Made by a program: the position numbers and the translations under genes
Part shown: positions 55,271 through 64,000 of the stretch, in pieces
How positions within the stretch are numbered: the stretch's first letter is position 1
How the letters are laid out: every line of letters starts with the position of its first letter
Notes under the pieces: generated by a model
Told to the model about the DNA's origin: nothing
Seen by the model: only the letters and a program-made list of their open reading frames with translations
Databases searched by the model: none
NCBI GenBank assembly: GCA_024449915.1
Contig: JAMZAV010001048.1
Span: 124,001 to 188,000, forward strand
Reading direction: 5' to 3'
Source of the DNA: Sweltsa coloradensis
Taxonomy: Eukaryota > Arthropoda > Insecta > Plecoptera > Chloroperlidae
DNA length: 64,000 bases

Positions 55271-55539
55271 ATCGCAGCCCTACCCCCTGTAATATTTTTA
55301 ATTTTTGCTTTTAAATCTGTCTAATATACCTCATATCATGTGGAACTTTCAATACCAATGTCAGGACTTTAAATCATATTTTTTTTTAACAAGTGTTTAA
55401 GTCAATGTGAATCTGCATCTAGCCATGCAAGGTCAAGGCAGCTAGTCTGCTTGCCAACCCTAGGGTTGAGAGTGTGGAATGTGAATCTGTGGAGCTGAGG
55501 CTCATGTTTTCGGTTTCGGGTTTACCGGAGTGGCCTAAA

Positions 55540-57277
55540 CGTGACGTCACCCCATGTTAAATTCGGAACATGCTGGGAGCCGACACATCCCTCATCTTTC
55601 GACGACGGAAAGCGAGGATTGAGGAATTCGGCAAGTGTAAATGGCAACGTCGGTGGGAAACTCCACGGAAAACGTGGATTTTGCTACTGGGTAGTCGGCG
55701 AATGGCAAGTCTCAGCTGACCCGCGGAAATATGAATTTGGAAGCCTGGCCAATGGCAGTGTCCAGAGCGAGACACGTGACCGGACCAGTGAAGGGCAAGT
55801 TGGAGCCCCGATCGAGCGGCGAGAGTGTGAGAAGCGTCATACCTCGGCCACTGTGGGCTATCGTTTCGAACTGGACGGTTGAGTCCGAGGGCACGTCTTG
55901 TGCAAGCATCGAAACCCACGACCACGAGAGCCATGAGGGTGGAAGAGCCTCCGAATCCTGCGGAGTGGACGCCTTGGCCTAGGGAGGTAGTCATGTTTTA
56001 ACGTTTATTTGTTGTTTTTAACACTTATTTTGTCAACGACGGCGTGTTTTCGGTGACCCCTATGTAAAGGGTAGCCAGTAAAAGTACGTCTAATAATGAC
56101 GACCCAGCGATCACACGGTAATTTCTAACTATTCCATAGTTGCGGGGAGCATGTGCTCAAGTCAAGTAATCAGTTCCTGTCTTCGGACTGGCTTTGCGGT
56201 GACGAGATAGGGTGCACGTGTTGGTGCCAGTAAAACATACGACCACGTGGTGAGTAAATACCACGATGCTAGCGAGAGCAGCATCTCTCCCTCTACGAGA
56301 CCTTCTGGAGCGGCGGTAAGCAAATTTAAGCATTCTGGACGAGTAGCCAAGAAGTACGCCGTAGGACACCAAGGTCCGCGTCCGCCACTGGACGCCTTCT
56401 CAGTAGGCCACCCGCACGTCGGAACGAGAGACGCCGCTTGAAGCCACATCATTTCCCCCCCCCCCCCTCTTCGACTGCAGAAGACCAAGGAACAGGATGG
56501 GACTTTGGAAAGAGAGAGGAGAGGATAGTGTTGAGAAGAGCGCTGGCATTTTATTGTATTTTTATTGTGTAACCCTGTATCTCATGTCTGTGTCATTGTT
56601 TTGCTAAAAATCGGATCCGAATCTAACTTCACTAGAACAAATTTAACTTCAATTGCTGTAATTTAACTTCTTGTTTGCATAAGTAAATTTCCACTAAAAT
56701 CACACAACTTCTTTTTCAGTAGTGCATGTTTGGTTCCCTGACTCCCCCAACTCACTGAGTAGGCATTTTGCATAAGGACCTTCGGTCCACGCCCGCCGAA
56801 TCACGGTGGTTGACCTAGTTTTAAGCAGGAGCGTACGAGGCCCCGGAACCAGCAGGAGCGGTCCAGCGAGCGGCGTGGCTCATCACTAGCACGCTTGGTA
56901 AGACTAGCTATCTACCCCCATTGGGTAGGGTGCTAGGCGGTGCTGAGCTGCACTGTTGGTACATTCTGGCAAGTTGTTGGTTAGATTTGCGGTTCTCACA
57001 TTTTATTTTACTGTTTTTTTTTTGTTTCGTCTCTCCTTGAGCTAGTGGCAGGGCAAGTTTACGAGATAGCTGTAGGGCTAGGCAGGGTAACCTTTGCCCA
57101 CACCACCTTCCGACCAAAAGTGATTCAGTTTTAGGAATCACGAGTGACTACCACTCTGGTGCTGGTCGGGTTTTCAGGCAAGGTGGTGTTGGAAGGGTTT
57201 GCGACGTGACTTCATTTTAGGTCAGTAGTAGGGAACGGCGGTTGGGTTCCCTGTGTGTTGAGGGGGGTGAAGTCACA
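55540..57277 (+). mobile_element. Long terminal repeat (about 1.7 kb), limits approximate
   Basis: The right limit is set by GTGAAGTCACA just before a canonical primer-binding site at 57281. The left limit is tentatively TGACGTCACCCC at 55540, similar to the start of the LTR at 36703 (TGTAGCGTCACCC). The interior has no convincing ORF. No pol genes follow, so this is a truncated or solo-type remnant. Confidence 0.45.
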
Positions 57278-57280
57278 AAG

Positions 57281-57416
57281 TGGCGCCCAACGTGGGGCAT
57301 GAATAGTCACCATGGCGCGAGATTAGTAAGGGTCACCACGTCTCGAGACGTACAGGTCAGTTTGGCGTCGACCACTTTGAACGCGAGGTCACAAAGTGGC
57401 GCCGAACGTGTGGGGC
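57281..57416 (+). promoter_or_regulatory. tRNA-Lys-type primer-binding site, duplicated
   Basis: TGGCGCCCAACGTGGGGC (57281-57298) is the well-known primer-binding sequence complementary to the 3' end of tRNA-Lys(1,2). It recurs as TGGCGCCGAACGTGTGGGGC at 57397-57416, with the preceding GTCACAAAG also repeated (period about 116 bp). The site marks an LTR retrotransposon reading rightwards. Confidence 0.75.
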
Positions 57417-57479
57417 ACGATTCACCAGAACCGAGACGTACAGGTTAGGTCGGCGTTGGACGCGAAGCCACAAGTATCA

Positions 57480-57971
57480 TTAAAGTTAATCGAAAGTTTT
57501 TTTTTCAAACTAAACGGCAACAAAATCTGAGATGGCCAAATCATTTAGAATGTCCGTCCGGTCACGAATATGTTAATTTTATTTTGATCCGATAAGTAGT
57601 GTAGATGGAAATTACATTATAACAAAAGTAACGTTGCCATGGCAACGAAAAGACGCGCAAAGTTTCTAATGCACTGCCACCTAGAAGTAATCAAAATACT
57701 TTCGAGGAAGCGGTCTATTATTTGTCACCAAAGAGTTTAAATATTTTTCCCAAGGAGTCAAGGTCCTCTAGATGGCGGTGGATTTTATCCACAAAGTAAA
57801 GGTTTACCTACGGGTTTACCCAAATACCTTGCCAATAATAAATAATATTGGAAACATGGCCCCGTGGACTGCGAACGTCACAAATTTTAAAATTTTAAAA
57901 AAATGTGCAATGTCGGTCTAGCTATAGCACGTGCTCGCTTATCAACGCGTGCAACTGAGCGTTTTCCTAGT
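57480..57971 (+). mobile_element. Helitron2-like 3' part
   Basis: It ends ATCAACGCGTGCAACTGAGC then GTTTTCCTAGT, with an AACGC...GCGTT hairpin. The body (CTGCCACCTAGAAGTAATCA, AAGGTCCTCTAGATGGCGGT) is the inverse of 13130-13290. The 5' start is not clear; it abuts the LTR leader. Confidence 0.5.
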
Positions 57972-58401
57972 AACTGGAATAGCACTAGATTTTTTTTCGT
58001 GTTCGATTGGGAACTGCACTGACAGGCCACTGCTTTGCACTGGGCGAGTGCTATGACGTATTTGCACTAATCGAGCTCGCACTGAGTGCATGCCAATCGA
58101 ATACGCCATATGTTTTTTGTGGTTGGCATCTTGGAACTTCATGCATCCAACAAGTGTATGTTATTCATGGTAAATTATTTGTTGTTATTGCTTATAAAAG
58201 TTGTGCAATAGTCGGAAGAATATATTGATAATTATATAGGGCTAGAAATTCTTTAGGTAGGCTACATACCAAAGAAGAACATAAAAAAATTACCAACTAG
58301 TTAAAATCAATCAATGATTCTTTATGACCATGCTGAGATTTGAAAAGTGGGGTTATGTCACCTATTTCCCTTGTAAATTGTTTTACATGCCCGGGGTAAA
58401 T

Positions 58402-58408
58402 GAATGAA

Positions 58409-58447
<39 letters not shown>

Positions 58448-59129
58448 ATCTGTATTTATAGTAGGCCTATACCCACTTAGTCACACCATGGAGTTATAAA
58501 TAGTACTGGCGTACTGGAGGCGCAGGTGTGTGGTCGGCGGTGTACAAGTTAGCACTTCAAATTGGCAGACATTTTGACTGTTTACTTTGGAAACCAAGGT
58601 AACCTAGGGCCTACCACAGTTCATGGTAGCAAAGTTTAACCTGCTAGTAGTGGTTATAACAATCAAAATGGCGAATAGGCTCAAAAAAACAAACACGATC
58701 GTGGACGTGCTGTTCCATTTGAGCTAGACCTCCTTATCATCCAACTCCATGGTCACACAACTGATTTTCAGTGGAGGACAGTAAACCAAAGTGACCAAGC
58801 CAACCCTGCAGGCCCCGAGGCAATCGACGAGTGAACGATAACCAGCCAAAGATCGATATTTTTAATAGGAATTATAGCTATCAGTGGTATGGACAGTGCG
58901 AACACCCGCGGATTAACGCCAGAATCAACAACGCCGATTCAGAACAACTTTATTATGTGCCTCGTTGCTAGGACGGCTCCAAAGTCACCGTTTACAAATT
59001 CCTAAGACAAGAACTGATGGACTTAAGTCCAAATCAGAAGTTAAAAAACTTCTGACTTTAGCGGGAATCGAACCCTGGACCTTCTGCATTGGAAGCAGGT
59101 AGGCTTACCACAAGACCAACGAGCCACAC
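58402..59129 (-). repeat. tRNA-Gly-headed SINE, copy 3 (interrupted)
   Basis: Head at 59058-59129, body from 58759, and an (AAAT)n-rich tail at 58402-58450. The body is split by a 265-bp insertion (58487-58751) after TAGTCACAC. All three full copies in the window are in - orientation. Microsatellite expansion of the tail is marked here. Confidence 0.8.
58487..58751. mobile_element. 265-bp TIR element (CATGGAGTT ends)
   Basis: CATGGAGTT and AACTCCATG bound the insertion, and GTCACAC (7 bp; a mismatch at an eighth) is duplicated on both sides (58480-58486 and 58752-58758). It interrupts the SINE, whose body continues across. Superfamily uncertain; hAT-like duplication length. Confidence 0.7.
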
Positions 59130-60034
59130 CGTGGACCTTTTGCGAGTGCATTCTTTTGTTCCTTTTATTTGCTCAAAACAGGGTTTTTCCAAGCTAGCAA
59201 CGCCTTTCACGAGCTCTTTGATAACCTATATTTTGCAATGTTTGGGGTAACTTTGATAACGATGTTTTGCAGCAATTTGAGATAGACCAAGCAAGAATTT
59301 ACATTCAATAGGGATTAATGATTTTAATACTAAGTAATGGGTACCAAATCAGCTGGCATCAAACATACCATGTTTAAAGCTGTTGAAAATGACATATCCA
59401 ACATCTTGAAAAGTGACATAGTGGCAGTTCTGCCCTTTCTGGATTTGGAAGTTGCAAACGAGAGAATAAAATACAAGTTTGCGACCTAAGTAGCCTATAC
59501 CTGTAGGCTAAATCATAAATGTCTTGCATGCTACTCTTTTATTTTCATAAACCAACCTAACTAAAGCTACAACTTAATAAATGAAGCTATTAAACAGAAA
59601 TTTCTTGCTCGGAAAAGTCTTTATCAATGTTACCCCATCCTTTGTATCTCCAAAACTGCTTGACCAATTTTACTGAAATTTTGAAATTGACATCAAATAA
59701 TATAAGCCAATACTAGTTAATACAAAATAATATTAAATAGGCCTATGAATACTGATACCTACTACAAAATACAACTCTCTCTGGGCTACCACTTTGTTGC
59801 TGCAGTGAACTTGTCTCGGCTTGAGGGGGAAGGGGAGTGGGGGTGGGTGGTGGACTCCCGGCGAGCCGCGAGCGGGCTGATACAATCAGGGGTCGAGTGT
59901 CTCGTTGGCGTCAGTTATTGCGCCTACGTATCATTTCCTGGAACCTGACTCTTCTACTAGTGCCGCACTCTCAAGTCTCAAGGCAAAGACCAGCCCCCAA
60001 CTCAACCCGATCTGTCTCAGATCTCACTATAGGC
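59130..60034. other. No feature recognised
   Basis: AT-rich DNA with GGGTAACTTTGATAAC (59250) and TTACCCCATCCTTTGTATCTC (59630), motifs similar to GGGATAACTTTGATATC near 54430. These may be ends of an older transposable element spanning this region. No exon recognised. Confidence 0.4.
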
Positions 60035-61024
60035 CAGGGGTGGACAAATTCACCAAAAAGTTAGGGGCCAGCAACAAATACTCAGGGGCCAGCACTTGCG
60101 CGGTACAGCTGGGAGCCCCAGCTGCTTGAGGCATATTTGCCGAAGGCGAAATTTTTTTGGGTATTGCATAACGTGCGACTGCCTAAAACGCGATTTAAAG
60201 CGAATTTGTATCAATAATAAAAAAAAAATCGAAATCAATAAAAAAAAAAACAAAGATGGACAAGATAAGAAGTAATGAAAAGCTAGGAAGAGAACGTCTA
60301 AGATGGTTTGGACATATGAAAAGGATGGGCAGAGAGAGGATTCCAAGACGAGAATTTGAAGCGGCAGAGGAGGGGAAAAGAAGAGTAGGAAGGCCAAGAG
60401 AAAAATGGGAAAGATTAATTCAAGAAGACGTTGGAAAACAGAATGAAGTGTGGGAGCATGTGGCAAGAGTAAAGCTGTGGGAGGACAGAAGAGAGTGGAG
60501 TAAATTGGTGGAGAGGAAGGAGTTAGATGATGTGGAAGAAACACTGAGTCTGGCAAGCTTAGTATCTACAGTTTAATGCCCTTGATAATGGTGGAAAACC
60601 ACCACTTAACCCGACATAGTTGGAACTGAGTTATGATGATTATTATTAATAACTTGTGGAAGTAGCTAGCCAATGTTGCATCAATAAATGAAAAACACTC
60701 ACCAATATATGCTGCAAGGTGCTTGTTTTATTAATAATAATTTTTAGGATGCACTGGTAGTCGCTAAGTTAGTGGTAGTCTGTCGGTGACCTTGCACATG
60801 TCTCTGTCCTTTGGTTTCAAAATACTAGTGTTCCACAGATTTTGTTGGATCAAAATTAACAAGATCTGGACCATTTCATAAATTTAAAATAAATAAATAA
60901 AAAATAAAAAAATAAAAAATGTATTTTTTATGAGTGTGCGTGTATTTGTGTGTTTTTGTATTTATGCCAGCATGAAATTTTTACTCGCCCAAGCAAGCGG
61001 GCGACCGGTAATTGTCCACCCCTG
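60035..61024. mobile_element. hAT-type element (CAGGGGTGGACAA ends) carrying a non-LTR fragment
   Basis: CAGGGGTGGACAA and TTGTCCACCCCTG are flanked by the perfect 8-bp duplication CTATAGGC (60027-60034 and 61025-61032). GGGGCCAGCA repeats lie near the left end. A retrotransposon fragment occupies about 60250-60655. No hAT transposase. Confidence 0.88.
60250..60655 (+). pseudogene. Non-LTR retrotransposon C-terminus and 3' end
   Basis: An open frame of 106 codons (60256-60576) reads RLRWFGHMKRMGRERIPRRE and GKRRVGRPREKWERLIQEDV. The LRWFGH...RxPRR...GKRRxGRPRxxW block is a very common C-terminal signature of RTE/Jockey-type retrotransposons. A 3' tail ATGATGATTATTATTAATAA follows. The copy is severely 5'-truncated and lies inside the hAT at 60035-61024. 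Confidence 0.8.
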
Positions 61025-61316
61025 CTATAGGCTATCTTGAGGGACAAATTGACAAAAAAAAATCCGCCTCGGGAGACTGGGGCTTCGCCCACCTAAGTCC
61101 GTGCAAAACGAAAGTACATGTGTACCGGTTTTTGCTTTAAGAAATATGGTCACCCTACGTAACGACATCCTTGAAAAGCTTGGCAAACATGACTATTACG
61201 TTTAAATTAATTAGAAAAAAAGAATTTGGATGAACTAAGTCTATTAAGTTTTTAATGGTTGCAAATTCATTTTTGCCAAGCGTTTCCAGGATGTTGTTAC
61301 GGGACACACTGTACAT

Positions 61317-63074
61317 TTTTTTTTCCTATGCCGAAAGCTTGATTTTTCAATCATTTTTCTTCCTGGCTATCCAGTAAATATGTGCTTCCTTCTCTGGCCC
61401 GCTCAGGTTATTTGGCAGGGCGTCAATTAGAGCTGAGCGCGTGTCGTGAGTCACGTGTGACTCACGCGTGACTCACGACATTTATCGTGAGTGTGCGTGA
61501 GTGTGGACATAATGGAATTAGTCGTGATTGATTGTGCAAGATACTTGACTCACGCGTGAATCGTGACACGCGTGATTGTGCGTGTCACGTTATCTCTTTG
61601 GCTATCAATCGACGAATAAATACCTTTTCTAGAAATTAGAACCTACCTTCCTACCTACCTACCTACCCTACACTTTACCCTATTTCAGTTGCCCTCTTCT
61701 CGCGGTTCGCGCAGTACGTTGCTTGCTATGTTCGGTCAGTTTATTTCGTGTGTGCTTTGCTCATAGTGTTGTATGTGTTGTGATTTGTTTCAAGCTCTGT
61801 AGTGTTATTTGTAAGGTAGGCACAACAAACAAACATCATATTTGTTGCTGTTTTAGCCTGTCAAGAATCAGGATACGTCGTGAGTAGTGCTAAAATAACA
61901 TTGTTGGCCTAAAACACATTCATTGTAACTTCATCTGAGTAAAGTCGTGACTTGTGCGTGACTGCGTTATGGAATTTTTAGCGTGAGTGTGCGTGAGCGT
62001 GTAGCGATAATATCCGTTCGTGCGTGAGTGTGCGTGATTAGAGAATGTTTGCTCGTGATCGTGACCCTGCGTGAGTCAAAAGTCTCTCACGCGCTCACCT
62101 CTAGCGTCAATGTCAGATTTAAATGCGGCGCAGCTGAAGAGGTGCGCTCTGTCCTGAAAACCCGATGTACATAGTTTGCAAGTTGCTGGCTGCAGGACGT
62201 CATGTCCTGTGGCCAGCCGGAACTGCGCTGTTGCCACCTTTCTTGTCCAGGATTTGTCTGGCCCTTTGAGGACCTCGTCCCGCCATGGTTTGTGATACAT
62301 CTTGGCCTCTTGAAGTCTTCCATAGGATGTCTTGAGGCCCTCCTTGGCAAGGTTTTTGGCAGAGTTGTAGGAGATACTCGCCGTGTCAGGGGCAGACTTC
62401 TTTGAGCCCAACTTGGCTAGCGCGTCAGCCTTCTCGTTGCCCAGGATGTTGCAGTGGCTGGGCACCCATTGAAGTTTAAGCACTTTTCCATGCATCACAT
62501 TTTTTATTAAACTCTTTTTAAGAGACAGGGAGGCTTCTTCACATTTTTCCATCTGACAGATCTTCTTGATGGCGGCCTTGCTGTCAGAGATAATGACAAA
62601 TTTTGTCTTTTTGAGTGGAAAGGTTGGTGTTTCTGCAATTTTCTCTGCTGCTCTGGAGATGGCATTTATTTCTGCATCAAAAATGCTCGAGCCTGGTGCC
62701 ATCGGGTGCGCCTCTTCAAAGAAGATGCAATGGAAGCCAAAGCCAGTATTCCTCCCCGAGCTGTTTCGGGAGCCGTCCGTAAAGACATGCACCCATTCGG
62801 ATATTGGGTAGTGCTTCTTCAGATGCGCTTCGATAAGCACTTTCAGCTCGGACTGGCTTTTTTCCTCTTTCTTGCCCATACCTTCCACTTGAAGATTGAA
62901 GTCAATTTTGATGGTTGAGTTTGGAAGGCTATTGACATCTAGGCTGGCAAGCTTTTGTCGAGGATGGTGTAGCAGGTCCGGACAGTGCTCCGTTTTTAGG
63001 AGTGTTGTCTTTTGGTCAAAATTTGTGTGTCCTGCTGCGCTCGCCGTTGGAAAGGCTAGCCAAGATGTGCACAT
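61317..63074 (-). pseudogene. Non-LTR retrotransposon RNase H and zinc-knuckle region, split
   Basis: The long frame (63074 to 62076) includes RNase H motifs: FTDGS (Asp), DAEINAISRAAE (Glu), ISDSKAAIK (Asp) and WVPSHCNILGNEKADALAK (His/Asp). After it comes the tail CKLC...QDRAHLFSC. The last nine residues (ARGERVRDF) come from the hAT inserted at 62103. The genuine tail (LIDALPNNLSGPEKEAH) resumes left of it and ends near an A-run at 61316-61324. Endonuclease and reverse transcriptase are missing at the 5' side. Confidence 0.88.
61428..62103. mobile_element. hAT-type element (TAGAGsTGAGCGCGTG ends) inside a retrotransposon ORF
   Basis: TAGAGCTGAGCGCGTG at the left and its near-inverse CACGCGCTCACCTCTA at the right are flanked by the exact 8-bp duplication GCGTCAAT (61420-61427 and 62104-62111). 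CGTGAGTCACGCGTGAC palindromic motifs fill both subterminal zones. Excising it and one duplication rejoins ALKSDIDAL-like coding sequence seen intact in the fragment at 15320. Confidence 0.9.
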
Positions 63075-63239
63075 ATGTTTATAAATTAAGAATGCGTAAA
63101 TGTGGAAGGGTAGATGAGTTTGGCCCGTTTTTAAGATCTCATTTCTTTTGAGTGTGTTAGGTTTGGCTGTATTTTTGCAAGTTTTGGTTATGTGTGGTTA
63201 ATTTAATTATACACCTGTGAAAGGCATATATATAATAAA

Positions 63240-63541
63240 ACCTTTTTTTCTATGAATTCTGGCTAACTTTTTTTTTTCTTTCAAAAGGCACTACATCACC
63301 ATTAGGTACCTTAATGTCCAATCATAAAAATTGTAAAAGAACAATATTCATGAGAAATATTTCTTAAGTTGTACCCGAAAACCTGGCAGGTCTAAGTTCA
63401 GAGATGTCGTTGGTCCCCTCCAATTTTCATCAAGATCGGACATGCTATTTGCCCAGTAGAAAGCTAACAAACAAACAAAAACAGGGGGGGGGAAACACCC
63501 GAGCTATTTTTGTCGGGGTAAGTGAAATTGTTCATCCAATT
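63240..63541 (-). mobile_element. Helitron2-like 5' fragment, - orientation
   Basis: It matches 7560-8171 in order: TTCTATGAATTCTGGCTAAC, CACTACATCACCAT, CTAAGTTCAGAGATGTCGTT, TTTTCATCAAGATCGGACAT and ACACCCGAGCTA, ending CATCCAAT, the inverse of the family start. The 3' terminus is missing. Confidence 0.5.
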
Positions 63542-63642
63542 AGTCTTAAATTGAAGGTTTTTGTGATTCAATCTAAAGTTCAAATTGAATCACAAAAAAT
63601 TCAATGAAATAAAATGATTTTCTGAGTAAAAATCTTTTTAGT

Positions 63643-63997
63643 TTAAAGTTTTAAAGTCTTCACTCCCAATGTCTTTGAACTCAGACGTGGCAGGTTATTG
63701 TAGAGTCGGATCCCATGGTTACTAGGACTTTTCAGTCCCGCAGCTAGCCTCACTGTGTCTAGGTGTAGGTCTCTCCGATGTCTGGTAGAATAATAATTAT
63801 GACAATCCTCGTTTCTTCTGCATTTCATGTAGCCTCCTGCGAGTACTCATCACTGATTCAAAGGTGTAAAGATCCGCTAAGGTAAGTATAGGCCCTACCC
63901 AACTCAGAGAATAGCTTCCGACAAGAGTGCTGCCTACCTACACCTTTTAGAGATCGCACAGCTCTTCTCTGTATAATAAAAATCTTCATAAAAACTT
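63643..63997 (-). pseudogene. Non-LTR retrotransposon reverse-transcriptase C-terminus
   Basis: From the window edge the - strand reads IFIIQRRAVRSLKG, HSCRKLFSELG, DLYTFES-like text broken by frameshifts, then an open frame YYSTRHRRDLHLDTVRLAAG and IRLYNNLP. The order QKRAVR...SCR.LF.EL...LY.FE...TR...L...LYN.LP is typical of CR1/Jockey-clade C-termini. It is truncated and frameshifted, and may extend beyond 64000. Confidence 0.65.
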
Positions 63998-64000
63998 TCT

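Larger units (their letters stand above)
54531..58108. mobile_element. TIR element (TGGCGTATTCGATTGG ends), with later insertions
   Basis: TGGCGTATTCGATTGG at the left is inverted as CCAATCGAATACGCCA at the right; TAT flanks both ends (3 bp). CGCACTGAGTGCG-type palindromes recur in both subterminal zones. A 3-bp duplication hints at PIF/Harbinger, but TAT is not the usual TWA. The interior holds a HINE fragment (about 55064), an LTR (about 55540-57277) and another HINE (to 57971). Confidence 0.55.

Noticed and set aside
1..64000. CRISPR arrays, operons, phage or bacterial features
   Set aside because: Regular short repeats with unique spacers are absent; spliced metazoan exons and eukaryotic transposons show that this is animal DNA.

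Overview
This is eukaryotic (metazoan) genomic DNA: AT-rich, intron-containing and dominated by transposable-element remnants. I recognise two conserved animal genes, both as exon sets joined by phase-compatible GT/AG splice sites. A septin-7-like gene runs on the + strand. Only its 3' end is here: coiled-coil exons at 1221-1356 and 4340-4503, then two mutually exclusive terminal exons at 10677-10758 and 15682-15730. A gene for microspherule protein 1 (MCRS1) runs on the - strand, with seven exons between 51807 and 21807. Its N-terminal exons lie outside the window or were not found. The two genes converge tail to tail, with about 6 kb between their stop codons. The mix of Penelope-like, Helitron2-like, hAT, 5S-SINE and tRNA-SINE elements, with a very frequent TAGGCCTA motif, suggests a marine invertebrate. 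An echinoderm or other ambulacrarian is a guess, not a demonstrated identity.

Layout. 1-16 kb: septin exons, whose introns are packed with short hAT-type elements (terminal inverted repeats plus 8-bp target duplications), several nested in pairs. 16-21.8 kb: the convergent interval, with SINEs, a TIR element and a retrotransposon tail just upstream. 21.8-25.4 kb: the last three MCRS1 exons (FHA domain and C-terminus). 27.3-37.3 kb: one MCRS1 intron holds a 10-kb insertion flanked by a perfect 8-bp duplication. Inside it are another hAT element, a Helitron2-like element and a TA-flanked MITE in a four-level nest, plus an LTR retrotransposon remnant with a 471-residue coiled-coil Gag-like ORF. 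37.4-51.8 kb: four more MCRS1 exons separated by Helitron2-like, piggyBac-like, Tc1-like and hAT elements and an inverted-dimer Penelope-like element flanked by a 15-bp duplication. 52-64 kb: no gene recognised; an LTR with a tRNA-Lys-type primer site, a SINE split by a small TIR element, a hAT carrying a non-LTR fragment, an RNase H-bearing non-LTR retrotransposon broken by a hAT insertion, and another non-LTR C-terminus at the right edge.

The two genes show no functional link beyond adjacency. Most structure in the window comes from transposition history, and insertion order can be read from nested target-site duplications. No CRISPR array, rRNA gene or convincing functional tRNA gene was seen.
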